A stretch of 64,000 nt of DNA from Isoetes taiwanensis (GCA_021234155.1 JAJEKV010000287.1:344913-408912); one strand, 5' to 3'. Shown: positions 10,417 through 20,766, numbered from the stretch's first letter. The notes: a model not told the origin generated them from the sequence alone. Program-made: numbers and translations.

Positions 10417-13400
10417 ATGGAAATTGACAATTCTGGAGCTCCTCAGAATGTGGAGACAGTGGCTAGCGCCCCGCAAGGCACAGGTATGTCATCTACTTAT
10501 ATTGTTTCGTTTGTTCTGAATGGCGCCACCGCACCATTTGGATATCTTAGCTTACTCTTCGGTCTTGTTGTTGGCAAATGGCGTCACCGCGCCATTTGGA
10601 TGCCTGGTAGCTTACTTTAGGAGTCTTGTTGTTGGCAAATGGCGCCATGGCGCCATTTGGATGCCTGAGCTTACTTTAGGAGTCTTGTTGTCGGCAAATG
10701 GCGCCATTTGGATGCCTGAGCTTACTTTAGGAGTCTTGTTGTTGGCAAATGGCACCATGGCGCCATTTGTATCTGAGTTGAGTCCATAAAAGCTCATGGA
10801 AGCATTCACATATGTATTAGCAATGAGAAACAATCTACCAAGCAAATGGCGCGCCATTTGCTTGGTAGATTGCTTCTCATTGTGTTGCGTTCGGTAGTGC
10901 ACTCCTATAACGGGTCGCAGGTGCCTCCACCCAGTCCGAGCTACTCTCCTTCGAACCGGGAGGGGCTCGGACTGGGTGGAGGCACCTGCGACAAACGTAG
11001 GGAAGTGCAATCAAACTGCTTCCATCTGTTTATGCACCGGACTCATATGAAAATGGCGCCATGGCGCCATTTGCATCCGTCCAGTGCATAAACACAGAAG
11101 CATTCACATATGTATTAGCAATGAGAAGCAATCTACCAACCAAATGGGAGCAAGAATGCATAACATAGGCTCTTCCTGCTTATAAAGGAGACGACCCCAG
11201 AATCAGCCGGAATTTACCAACCGGGTATCTTGGTCGACATGAGGATGGTTACCAAGAACTGTCGCGATGATTGGATCCGGGTGGTCCTTGAGGATACTAT
11301 GAAGCAGAGAATAATTGTCTACTATGTGAACTGGAAGTTTTATGATCCCACTGTAATGTCTGCTAGTATTGCAAATGCAGCTGGTTCGGCGAAGAAGCAA
11401 GGCTGGGTGCTGCCATCGTACAACAGCTTTGAAGAAGCTGATATCAAAGGCCCACAAGAAATCTTGAGGGGCTTTATGATTCTTTGCAATCGTATGAACG
11501 AGTCGAAAAACGCGCCTTCATTCGTTGTCAAGGCATTAGCCCAGCAGAAACTACCCGTCATTGTGGACACGGCCTAGCTAAAAACAGTTAGCAAGAAGAA
11601 GACAAGACAAACTAGGGAGGCACCTGCAGCCGAAAAAGACTCCTCATCTTCTACTGAGGATGTTGGCCAGGAAACTGACAAAGAAAAGGCAGCGGGCAAG
11701 CGGAAAGTTAAGAGAAAAGATCACAAAGATCCTGAGAAGGAAAAGAAGGAAGAGAAGGAAAAGAAGGAAGAGAAGGAAAAGAAAGAGAAGGAAAAGAAAG
11801 ACAAGGAAAGGGACGGGAAGGGTCAGAAGGAAGGAAAGGTGAGACAGGAAAAGGAGGGAAAGGAAGTGGAGACAGAGGAAATGGAAGGGAAAAAGAAGAA
11901 GAAGAAGCACAGGCTGGAGACCTCCGAGAAGGATAGGACACCTAAAAAGCAAAGAAGGCAGACTCAGACTCCTAGTCCTGCTGGAAGTCCAAGAAGTGGT
12001 GGTGAACCTCCAAGCCCATCGCATATCCAGGATCCTGCGGGCACACCGGCCAAAAGAGTCACCATTCAGAAGCCAGAGCGCAGGCTTACCTTAAGAATTG
12101 CTCAGCACTTGCTAGAGGTGCCTGCAAATCTTAAGGTGGAAAGGTCAGAAGAGGAAAAGATGGCAGAGAATACACTGCAAAAAAATTTTGACCACCGGCA
12201 TCTGTTTCCTCTGGGTATCACATTTATAAAAAAGATAGACGTGTTCAAACTATATCAAGGGCCAGCAAATCTGACATCTAGGCCAAGGAATATGGAGCAC
12301 GTCAAAACGTTAGTGGAGTCCTTTCAGAGAGACCCACATCCAGTGTTCACTCCCGCTGATGTGATTCCATTCAATCCCGTCACAAACAAACTGGCCCCTT
12401 GGAAAATCGATGATGACCTCATGGGGATGCACTATTATATAGTGAATGGCAATCATTCAGTTATGGCTGCTCAGCTTGTATGTAGAAGACTCGGCACAGC
12501 AAAGTCCCAAGAGCAAATGTCAAAGATTTATCTTGAACGGAATTGCCGAGTCTTATCTGGCACAGTCAACGAACAAGAATGCCTGCAGCTCAGTTGTGAA
12601 GTGAATGATATCGCTGCGAAGACTATTTTCAAAGAGCCCTTCATTGATAACATAACCCACCTGCGGCAGCAATATGCTATATGCGGGAAGCCTGATCCAT
12701 CGGGACGCGGGCAGTCACGCTCAGAACCATACAAGGTACATAATGTTGTAATTGTTGGCAAGATCACTAAATGACGTCGCGGCGCCTTTTGCTCATTAAA
12801 TGTCATTCAAGGCTAACTTCTTGTTGTTTCCAGCGTTATCTGGCTTTGGCTGAAGTTACCATGTGTGGTAAGCATCCAAAAGATTTCAACCAGTGGGTCT
12901 TCATGCCAGAGGATATTTTTCAGTTATTCATGTCCCTATGGAACTTGTGGAAATCTGGCAAGCTACAAGATAACAAGGGACAAACTATTACTTGTAACTG
13001 GGCAAAAGATCATGACTACTTCAGTCAGACCTACCTGAGATGCATGAGGGGTCTCGACTACGAAGACTGCCGGGTTTTGTTCCAGGAAGTGCTGGATGGG
13101 AAGACCTTCGTCAAGGTCATCAGTGATTATACGGGTAAGCAATTCTTCAAGACAAGGGCAAAGACACTACGATCTATATCGTTCTTGAAGAAGGAGATTT
13201 TTGAATATGTGAAGGATAATTTTCCGAGGAAGTTCAAATCCTTCACTGATCTCAGTACTGCCGTGGCGGGCTTCGAGGATACCGACCTGATTTCCATGGC
13301 CACCTTGCATAGTAAGTGGGTTGAAGTTGGAGTGACCAAGGAAGGAGTTTTCGGTAACGTGCCACCTGCCTTGGCAAGATTTATACGCAATGCTGTCTTG

Positions 13401-14408
13401 CAGAGAGAGGATACTGAAGACTTCCGTTGCGAAGTTGAACTAACAGACAGCAGGGGGCAAGTTGTTTGCACTCATGTACCAGTATCCTTGATAGTCCTGG
13501 ACACTAGAAGCGTAACTCCAATGTGGGACAACACCACACTATCTAACTTCTTTAATACAGCTGTAAAGAACACCACAGCTGATTCTTTCTGGATAGTGTT
13601 CTTTGCAAGGCCAGAGCATAATTTTTTAATTTCATCTGTGTTGGATAATCTGGATTCCAGATCCAAAGTCTTTATTGGTATTTATGAGGACGAATACCAG
13701 AACCCGCCTACCACAGGAGTTCAGGAGCCCCATGCACTAGTGTACGCCACTAAAATTCAGGCCACTGCTGGTGATCCTGTCGATGACATTGACCTCAGAT
13801 TCTCTTTTAACGATCATCCTCAAGAACTGCCACCAGTTCCGGTACCTAATGAAGAAGATGCAGAGGGGGAGACCGAGGTTATGGCCGGGAAGCTCTGCAA
13901 CAGCAGATTCAGGTACAGTTGGCAAGGCTTGCCAGGGGACGTAATCATGAGAAACCAGCTGGGGCCTGCCACATGCTCCTATCTTGTGCAAAACATGGTA
14001 CTGCCAGGAACAGGAGTGTTTCATTACTTCTCCTGTGGTTCGTTTGGCCGGGCTTCATTGATGAATAAGAGATTTTGCATTGTGTTCGAAAGTGACCCGG
14101 TTAAGCAGGAGTGTCTAAAGGGCATTTTTGGTAGGCTTGACCGCTTCCTGAATCCTACTATCGCAGCAGTTCCTGTGACAGAGAGACCAACTGCTGTAGT
14201 TGAAGAAGCTGTAGATCCACCAAATCCATTGATACCTGAAGCTCAACCCGATGTGGACTATGACGTGATCAGGAATACACAATTCAATCTGGATATTCTT
14301 GATGATCCCAATTTTACAGCCACAGCATTCGAGAGCTTTCAAGGAGATCCTATGGGTGCTTCTTCTAGCCATGGCACTGGCGATGCAGAACCTGATGCTG
14401 CTGCATAG
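10417..14408 (+). CDS. Spliced gene: Lys-rich, ParB/sulfiredoxin-like, methyltransferase-like protein
   Basis: Unrecognised gene with a coherent three-exon model. Exon 1 is 10417-10483 (donor CAG|GTATGT); exon 2 is 11201-12735 (acceptor CCCCAG, donor AAG|GTACAT); exon 3 is 12834-14408 (acceptor TTTCCAG). Phases 1 and 0 match, giving about 1058 codons. Residues about 190-260 are Lys/Glu-rich. Residues about 355-515 resemble a ParB/sulfiredoxin fold: a segment ending LVESFQRDPHPVF, then YYIVNGNHSVMAAQ (about 434-447) in place of the ParB GERRxxA motif, then a helical part VNEQECLQLSCEVND like the ParB segment after it. Residues about 910-960 (VFHYFSCGSFGRASLMNKR...ESDP) weakly recall AdoMet motif I of N4/N6 DNA methyltransferases, but the usual Asp is absent. 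One in-frame TAG lies at 11575-11577. AATAAA at 14577 could serve polyadenylation. Domain calls are by eye. Confidence 0.6.
10520..10775. repeat. 53-66 bp tandem repeat with GGCGCC palindromes, copy B
   Basis: Same array as at 3470-3730. Units alternate GGCAAATGGCGCCATTTGG with a spacer containing CTTACTTTAGGAGTCTTG. In this copy the last unit keeps a full double core (CACCATGGCGCCATTTG), where copy A reads CACCATGAATCCCATTTG. Confidence 0.8.
10821..11093. repeat. Cluster of three long hairpins inside intron 1
   Basis: Hairpin 1 (10821-10882): 31-base arms with a single mismatch and no loop, centred on GGCGCGCC. Hairpin 2 (10914-10941 with 10965-10992): two 28-base arms, perfectly complementary, 23-base loop, with weaker pairing continuing outward. 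Hairpin 3 (11028-11093): outer arms GTTTATGCAC / GTGCATAAAC around a 22-base perfect palindrome made of two GGCGCC blocks (11051-11072). The left arm of hairpin 1 recurs as a direct copy at 11120-11140. Copy A has the same three structures (about 3770-4040) with interrupted stems. Confidence 0.85.
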
Positions 14409-15097
14409 CCTCAATCTGTTTTGTGATTATAATATAAATTGTACAAAAATATTTTTGTAAACAGACTACCTCTTCTGATTTCTTGCCTGTTTATGAATTT
14501 AGAAATTTTTACTGATTTTGTGATCTTATGTTTCTTTAGCTTCATTATATGCATTGTTAGTATTTTTAATGGCGCCAATAAATGGCCTTTTTAGATGTAT
14601 TTTTTTGCTAAATGGCACCATAATTGCTCAAAAAAAAGCCATAAAATGGACTAAAAAGGATTTTCGTTCCTAATTGGAATCATGAAATTTCTCATTTTAA
14701 TGAAATTGTGCTTTTGTGAGCCATTGGTTGTTGACCATTGGAAAAAAAAGGCTAAAATCAATGGCTCAGAAATGGTGCACTCTAGATGTACGCATTAGTA
14801 CATCCCTTTGAATACCTCACGAAATCATAGGAAAACCTTAGTGAAAAGCGTACAAAAACACAAAGAAAACCCCCTGTCATTATGCTACATATTGATCTTC
14901 GAAGAAATGCTTCGCTTTGAAGGGGCGAAATCCCCAGGCCAAGTTTGGCGCCCATTTCTCCCATGGCCATATCCGTAGCTTCTGCATGATTATGCCATAC
15001 CCATCTTCAAAAAATCTACCCAAACCTATTCAGGCCAAGCTCGGAGACTCTGCTATAGAGCTTAATCTCTCTTGCAAACATCTAGCACAAACGCCTA

Positions 15098-15325
15098 CTA
15101 ATCCTTGCCCTGGATACCTCCAACAGGGTACACCGGAACCCGGCCCCCTGCCCATGATCGATTTAATCCTTCAACAACCAAAAAATTGCTTCGCACCCAA
15201 ATAAATTTGCTCCGGAACTGTTTCTCAAACCGATTACATCCTAGATCCTCTGTTTTTGCCTGTTCCCATGCCTGCATTCTTAAAACCAAGCCCTCATTTT
15301 CGTTGCAAATGGTTGTGGTCGCCAT
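15098..15325 (-). CDS. Small hypothetical ORF in the 3' part of the repeat unit
   Basis: A 75-codon minus-strand frame starting with ATG (MATTTICNENEGLVLRMQAW) is present identically in both units (8043-8270 and here). A second minus-strand frame overlaps its 3' end (14880-15155) and could be joined by splicing. The product is not recognised. Identity between the copies does not argue for selection because the whole 3' region is nearly identical. It may be chance. Confidence 0.2.
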   Translation of the reverse strand: MATTTICNENEGLVLRMQAWEQAKTEDLGCNRFEKQFRSKFIWVRSNFLVVEGLNRSWAGGRVPVYPVGGIQGKD

Positions 15326-16139
15326 AGCCAAGCATTGCGCAGAGATTCAAGATGGTTTTTGCTTAGGTAGATAGAAGAAAATGAAGGGGTAGGGTTCTTA
15401 AAGAGACGTCGGCGCCATAGCCGCCGGAGTTGTGCTTGCTTCTGTAAAGTTTAGAGTTAGATGTCACGGGTGATTAGGTCGTGGTCACATCTCCGCCATT
15501 GGATTTTCGAGATCTACCGTGCGTTTTAACGGCCTTTATGGATAAATAAATTTAATATTCTTGCTGACGTGACTCTACAGCTGTTTATGCCTCCCAGCTA
15601 AGCATGCCACATCATGCATTTTATCCTTTGACATTTTCAATGCCTAGAATTTTAATTCTATAAAATCCTGTAACATAAGCTCGCAACATATCCTCATTGA
15701 CACAGTTCACAACCTCTCTTTGCCCATAACCTCTCTCTGCCCATCCATTTGGGGATGGTTGGATGGGGATCCCTATCCATTATAACTCAATCAGGCATTC
15801 CATGAATTATGCATAAAATTACATGACTTTGCATTTTGTTAAAACTTCATGTTTTTAATTCTAGAATATTGATTGGCTATCATCTAGATCCATTTACAAT
15901 GAAGATATTTGCATCTTACCGTGAGAATATTGATTGGCCCCATGTTGCTGCCCTAGTGCAACTTTGTTTTGGAAAATTTGCTCCATCAAATGGGTGCATA
16001 ATGGAATTATATATGCTAATATACCCTATCCTTAAAGACCAGGCCTCCTTCACATTGTTTGGACTCAACATAAACCCCTCTTTATAGTGAGTTGGGAGAG
16101 AAATGGTCTCGAATATTCCTGTCTTCAGATCCACTTCCA

Positions 16140-16250
16140 AGACATATGGGAAATAGATAAGAATAGAATAGAATAAAATAGAATATATGGGAATAGAAGA
16201 GAAATGTTCGCGACGACAAAAATTCCAAGACATATGGGAAATGGAGAAGC
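16140..16250 (-). repeat. Short (AATAG)n insertion flanked by a 20-base direct repeat
   Basis: The text TTCCAAGACATATGGGAAAT occurs on both sides of a ~72-base segment that begins with an AATAG-type repeat (also at 9070-9190 in copy A). The pentamer is the reverse complement of the ATTCT tails of LINEs elsewhere in the window. It looks like an extremely truncated minus-orientation LINE insertion with its target-site duplication, made before the 7-kb duplication. Confidence 0.5.
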
Positions 16251-16649
16251 CGCCGCGATAAATTTCTTGTAATTATAAAGCGATTGAAAATTAAAAAGGT
16301 GGAAGCCAAAACTTATTTCACACTAGCAAGTGAGGGATTGGTTTACACATCCGACAATAACAAGGTAGAAGCTACAACTTATTTCACACTAGCAAGTTAG
16401 GGATTAGTTTAGACATAAAGAATACGAGGATGAGAAAAATCCTTCGATTACTATGAAGAGTGCATTTATATAGCCTGTGAGAGTGTATGTAACCTATTTA
16501 AACATCATACATAAAACGTCGTACATAACTAGTAATTGTGCCCAGCATTGTTGGGCATAAATTCGGAGCCAGAAATGAGAAAAGCATCTAGTAATAATTC
16601 AACTTTTGTAGCTTGTGTAACCAAGCGCAGTGTTCCTGAGCTATATTTG

Positions 16650-17140
16650 GGCCCCGGAATGACCCACAAACATAGTGAAAACGTAGTGTGGGAATGTAGT
16701 GTTTGTCGTGAATGTCTATAATAATTAATGGTTGTAGACTTTTGTTGCAAGAGGAAATGACTATATCATGTATTGCAATAGTGCACAACCTACTTTACAT
16801 CTACAGATTCGTTGTTATATCAAAAGGTATTATGATCTCCATATCCTAATGATTAGCCTTGGTTAGATTTAGTAGGGATTGTAATATGAATTGTAGTTGG
16901 AACCAGATAGTAATTCATACTCTTATCAAGGTGGGAAGGGAATTCCATGCAAAAATAATGACAAAAAACTTCACAACAAAGGCAATTAATCAATGATTAC
17001 TTTAGTATTGTGCCTGGCAATTTATGGCTGCTTGTAAACTCTGTATTTATATCTCCCAATATCTGATTAAAGAAGAACTCTAATATGAGAAAATGGCATA
17101 TTTATAGAATTTGAATGACAAAAACAAGAAGAAAATACTT
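16650..17140. other. AT-rich spacer
   Basis: I see no gene, clear repeat or RNA gene here. It separates the tandem unit from the minus-strand gene to the right. Confidence 0.5.
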
Positions 17141-17143
17141 TAC

Positions 17144-18025
17144 TTGCAGACATAGTTGCCAGAAAAACATCTTGAATGATTGCCATGTCCACTGCATTAG
17201 CATAACTCACAGATGTCTGCTTCTCATCTTGGTTGAGAAACACATTTTCCAGGGAAACTGATGGATTGGTTACAAAGACCGTTTGAATATTGGTTGACGA
17301 ATCAGGTAATGCAACCAGCCATTCATATAGAAATTCTACACCTCTCTTTAATAATGGGTATGCTATTTCCAGTGTGGCAGAAAAGCTTATTCCATCCTTC
17401 AAATATGCAAAATCGTCATACTGTTCTGCATAAGTTTTGAAAAGAAAAATGAGAACAAAATGCATGAGATTTGAGTTGTCAAAAATACTCACCTCTTATT
17501 ATTATTAAGGTTGCCGCATCCTTGAAGACTCACACTCGTTCTGGAACTTGCAGATTGACATGCCTCAATTCAACTTGTTCTTTCTTGTTTTCGAAACATT
17601 CTCCTTCACTCAGCTCTGCAAGATGTGATTTGAGTTCTCTATGGCTTTTCAATGAATAAGAAAACTTCAGGAGAAAAGGGTTTACCAAGGAGAATCTGCC
17701 TTTTTTATATATTGAAAAGTCTGGCCAAGCTGAACTGAGGAATGGCTTCTCGCGTTCAATATGAATGGGCTCACTAAAACTGAAAATGCCCTGCATACAT
17801 GTACATTAAGATAATCAGTTACAACCCAACATAATTGAAAAAGTAGCTAACTAATATGTTGAGAATATAATTACCATATAGTTGTCGCTTAGCTATAAAT
17901 GTTCAGTTATTGCCCATCTTTCCTAAAAATAGATACAATTTGCTAAATGTTGAACAACAATCAAGTATAAAATGAAAGTGTACCTGAGTATTGATGACCA
18001 TGTTATTGCATTCCAAAGCTTCCAT
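17144..18025 (-). CDS. Unrecognised spliced gene, three inferred exons, one in-frame TGA
   Basis: On the minus strand three exons join in frame: 18025-17984 (ATG, reads MEALECNNMVINTQ, donor CAG|GTACAC), 17790-17493 (acceptor TATGCAG, donor AG|GTGAGT) and 17425-17144 (acceptor TATGCAG, donor GTAAAG). Phases 0 and 1 match exactly. The text looks coding, e.g. EREKPFLSSAWPDF and LKRGVEFLYEWLVALPDS. One TGA (17530-17532) interrupts the second exon just before VFKDAATLIIIR; the phase match across it suggests a former sense codon, perhaps CGA. Further exons must exist. One candidate upstream is 19034-19100 (reads EVAYGSASIEAVKMFRDVSNE, donor GAG|GTACTC), but its phase does not join directly to the next exon. 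I do not recognise the family. Pseudogene or sequencing error are both possible. Confidence 0.45.
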
Positions 18026-18342
18026 CTTTCTATATCTGATATTAATTTAACTCCTTTGATAGAAATTATTTTTAGTTACTATGGCCAATTACGTTGGTCT
18101 AAAAATAAAACTTTCTCTGAACTCCATAGAGAAGCCAAAAATTAGTAAATAATCTGGAAATTCAGTGATAATAATGAGTCAATTTGTTCTCTGTACAGAC
18201 CAGCCAATCAGTCAGTGCTAATGGCAACAACCAATGGTTTACTGGTGGCCAAGAGTATAAATTGGATCATGAAGCATATACCAGATGAATAATACCATGA
18301 CAAAGAAATATAAGAAGAGATCAACTTCCAGCATCCTGAAAA

Positions 18343-18489
18343 TACTACAACATAAAAACAAATTCAAATTACAATGCCCTTCTCAAATCAACTAAATACA
18401 CTGTTCTAAAGGACATACTACAACATAAAAACAAATTCAAATTACAATGCCCTTCTCAAATCAACTAAATACACTGTTCTAAAGGACAT
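18343..18489. repeat. 73-bp tandem duplication
   Basis: Two essentially identical 73-base units in tandem (18343-18415 and 18416-18488), starting TACTACAACATAAAAACAAA. It lies in AT-rich DNA, probably intronic to the minus-strand gene. Confidence 0.9.
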
Positions 18490-19499
18490 AATGACCTTCA
18501 TTGGCATTACTTGGGGCGTAATCTGCTGGAGTATCAAAATCTTACTCTCATAGCATATATGGACTTCGTTATCTAATTTTGGCTGCACATTATGTGCAAA
18601 ACCTGGATTGGATGCTACCCATGCATTACATACTTTCTAAACATAGGTGCATGCACTTATAAATGGAACAGACATGTTAGAAGTTTGTTTTTGGAGAGGA
18701 AGATTAATCAAAACCAAATGGACAAAATGCTCAAGAAGTCATCTTAGGTGCATAAATAGGACAAAAATTTGATCAATTAAGAATCATCAAGCCGGACTAC
18801 ATGTTTCTAGTGACTAAAACACAGATAAAAAACAAGATTATTGTGTGGAAAGTCTCCAAGTGAATTTGGAGGCATTTTTTCTTAAAATTAGCATATGACC
18901 TTTATACATAATTCAAAATTGTATCCTTCTAATTTGTCTCATATTGAAGAAGAACAGTTCTTCTAACCCTGCATCTATATGTTCTCAGAGACAAAAGAAA
19001 ATGAGAAAAGCGAGATGCCAAAGAAAAGTGAGTACCTCATTGCTAACATCTCTGAACATCTTAACTGCTTCTATAGAGGCCGAGCCATAAGCAACTTCTG
19101 TACTGCTTCACAAACTATTTAATATGGACCACATTGCAAGTAAGCAAACAATGGGTAGACCATGAGCGATTCTTTGGAAAAGAAGCCATGTCTGATACTA
19201 TAGCTGCTTTGATAGCCATAGCGGAGTGCCAAAGCCCACAGAACTCACAAAGCCTCCTAAACCAAGTTCTGATAAGCCATAGTCGAGTGCCAAAACCCGC
19301 TGCTATAACCCTGGAATTTGATCTGGAAGTAAAAAATTGCCTAAGCCCGTTTTTTACTGATCTCTGTCGTCCGTTCAAAGAGTCAATCAATGTGGGCCGC
19401 CCGATCTAGGGATCGATGCACAACAGACACACATCAAAACATTATAATATAAGATAATGTGTGTAGCCAGTTCTAACAATGTGTGTGATACTAAATATA

Positions 19500-19650
19500 C
19501 ATGTTATAGATGGGGATGGAACAATTCGTGTTATACAAAAACATCATGAACAATTCATGTTATACTAAAAACATCATGTAACAAATGGAACAATTCGTGT
19601 TATACTAAAAACATTATGAACAATTCATGTTATACTAAAAACATCATGCC
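19500..19650. repeat. Minisatellite overlapping the phosphatase gene 3' end
   Basis: Four to five copies of ACAATTCGTGTTATACTAAA plus AACATCATG variants in alternating 30/34-base form. The rightmost unit supplies the last codons and stop of the minus-strand phosphatase frame, so the C-terminal few residues derive from the repeat. Confidence 0.8.
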
Positions 19651-20233
19651 ACAAATGGCAACGACAGGTTCTTCCTTGTGAAATTAAATCTCGATGCTCG
19701 TCTAATATAATTTTGGCAGCCACAACATCCTTTCTGAAGGCAATACTTTTCAACAAGCCCATCAATTTTGGCAACTCTCTGTCATTAGGATCCCCTCGAA
19801 AAGCCTTAATTAGAACACCATTACTAGGATTTCTGCAGAAAGAACGAGGTTTATCATCTACAATAATGGTCCTTCTCATGTCCCGACGAAGACGGGATAG
19901 CTCCTTTGTGTGTTTTCCACCTTCGATTTCAGTGCAAGAATCTCTGTAGAGCCTATGAGAAATAAGGCAATTCTCTGGGTCTAGATTCTTCAACACCTCA
20001 TCTACATAAGATTTGGTAGCAGATGTAAATATTACCAACTCGTAAAACGACGACATCTCTCGTAAAAATTCCTGGGCATAAGGACGTATTATCACGAATT
20101 TGGCATCCACACAATGGACGAGAGTTTGGTCCATGTCTAGAACCAAGGTGGGCATGCCCATACTCAAGTTCTGGGGTTCTAAGAGAGGACCGTTTGAACG
20201 CCTTGGGTTACACCTAAGTCTGAAAACTTCCAT
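19625..20233 (-). CDS. FCP1/SCP-like (HAD family) CTD-type phosphatase
   Basis: Single-exon frame of 202 residues from ATG 20233. It belongs to the HAD-fold FCP1/SCP (NIF-like) phosphatases, Mg-dependent enzymes that remove phosphate from Ser/Thr, classically on the RNA polymerase II C-terminal domain. The catalytic DxDxT box is seen as LVLDMDQTLVHC (about residues 31-42), where the commoner family form is DLDETLVH; both Asp and the Thr are kept. Further family marks: RPYAQEFLREMSSFYELVIF, the TSATKSYVDEVL segment, and IIVDDKPRSF followed by DPNDRELPKL. There is no transmembrane segment, unlike Dullard types. The frame upstream reaches a stop just before the ATG if GTG starts are ignored. The 3' end runs into a minisatellite, so the last ~10 residues may be recent. 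Confidence 0.8.
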   Translation of the reverse strand: MEVFRLRCNPRRSNGPLLEPQNLSMGMPTLVLDMDQTLVHCVDAKFVIIRPYAQEFLREMSSFYELVIFTSATKSYVDEVLKNLDPENCLISHRLYRDSCTEIEGGKHTKELSRLRRDMRRTIIVDDKPRSFCRNPSNGVLIKAFRGDPNDRELPKLMGLLKSIAFRKDVVAAKIILDEHRDLISQGRTCRCHLWHDVFSIT

Positions 20234-20379
20234 AGCGGCCAGCTCTTCTTTCTTTGTCCTTCGTTCTTCCACACCTTCTGCTCAAATGAAAAATTCAGAA
20301 CCCCTTTTAAAGCCCGTGAGCCCTTTTTTGGGTTGCCATGGATGGCCGGGCAAAGGGATTTCGCGCGAGCTTTTTTTTT

Positions 20380-20612
20380 CTTCTTTTATAGCCTTTTTCT
20401 TTCTTCGGTCTGGGCCCTTTTTTTTCTTTAGCCTTTCTTTCTTCCGATAATCTGATCTGGGCTATAGCCCTTTTCTTTCTTCGGTCTGGGCCTTTTTTTT
20501 CTTGAGCCTTTCTTTCTTCCGATAATCTGATCTGGGCTATCCTTTTTCTTTCTTCGGTCTGGGCCTTTTTTTTCTTGAGCTTTTCTTTCTTCTGATAATC
20601 TGGTCTGTGCTA
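20380..20612. repeat. Pyrimidine-rich ~70-bp tandem repeat upstream of the phosphatase gene
   Basis: About three units of CTTTCTTCGGTCTGGGCC, a T-run, and TTCTTCCGATAATCTGATCT. It sits directly 5' of the minus-strand phosphatase gene (its leader or promoter side). The minus-strand open frame through it (Arg/Lys-rich) is a repeat artefact. Confidence 0.8.
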
Positions 20613-20693
20613 GGGGTGACGCATGGTCTAATTTTGACGCATTTTTTCCACTTTCCTTAACGCATATTATGGCCATTGTTGACGTCGAGTTAG

Positions 20694-20766
20694 AGCTCCA
20701 GTTAGAGGAGCAGTCCTGGAGAGCTCCAGTTAGAGGAGCAGTCCTGGAGAGCTCCAGTTAGAGGAG
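20694..20766. repeat. 28-bp tandem repeat, 2.6 copies
   Basis: Perfect units beginning AGCTCCAGTTAGAGGAGCAG at 20694, 20722 and 20750 (last one partial). Confidence 0.9.

Larger units (their letters stand above)
10484..11200 (+). other. Intron 1 of the ParB-like gene, copy B
   Basis: Inferred GT-AG intron of 717 bases (GTATGT ... CCCCAG). It holds the GGCGCC tandem array (10520-10775) and three long hairpins (10821-10882, 10914-10992, 11028-11093). Splicing it out joins exon 1 (phase 1) to exon 2 in the long open frame. This boundary was chosen because other nearby AG sites lead straight into stops. Confidence 0.55.
9593..16648. repeat. Tandem 7.05-kb unit, copy B
   Basis: This is the second, better-preserved unit. 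Order within the unit: GC-rich upstream tract, gene exon 1, palindrome-rich intron, exons 2 and 3, an AT-rich 3' region, a small minus-strand open frame, and about 1.2 kb of AT-rich DNA ending at CTGAGCTATATT. Beyond 16648 the sequence is unrelated to the start of a further copy. The array therefore holds exactly two units here, although part of the motif content at 2030-2300 hints at older related sequence to the left. Confidence 0.9.

Noticed and set aside
10821-11140. CRISPR-like array
   Set aside because: The repeats are inverted and irregular, spacing is not constant, and the setting is a eukaryotic nuclear intron.
2540-16648. Interpretation of the 7-kb unit as an LTR retrotransposon or DNA transposon
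   Set aside because: No terminal repeats, target-site duplication, integrase, reverse transcriptase or transposase was seen in the unit; simple tandem duplication explains it.
20428-20676. Arg/Lys-rich minus-strand frame upstream of the phosphatase gene
   Set aside because: It is a translation of the ~70-base pyrimidine-rich tandem repeat; the phosphatase frame starts independently at ATG 20233.
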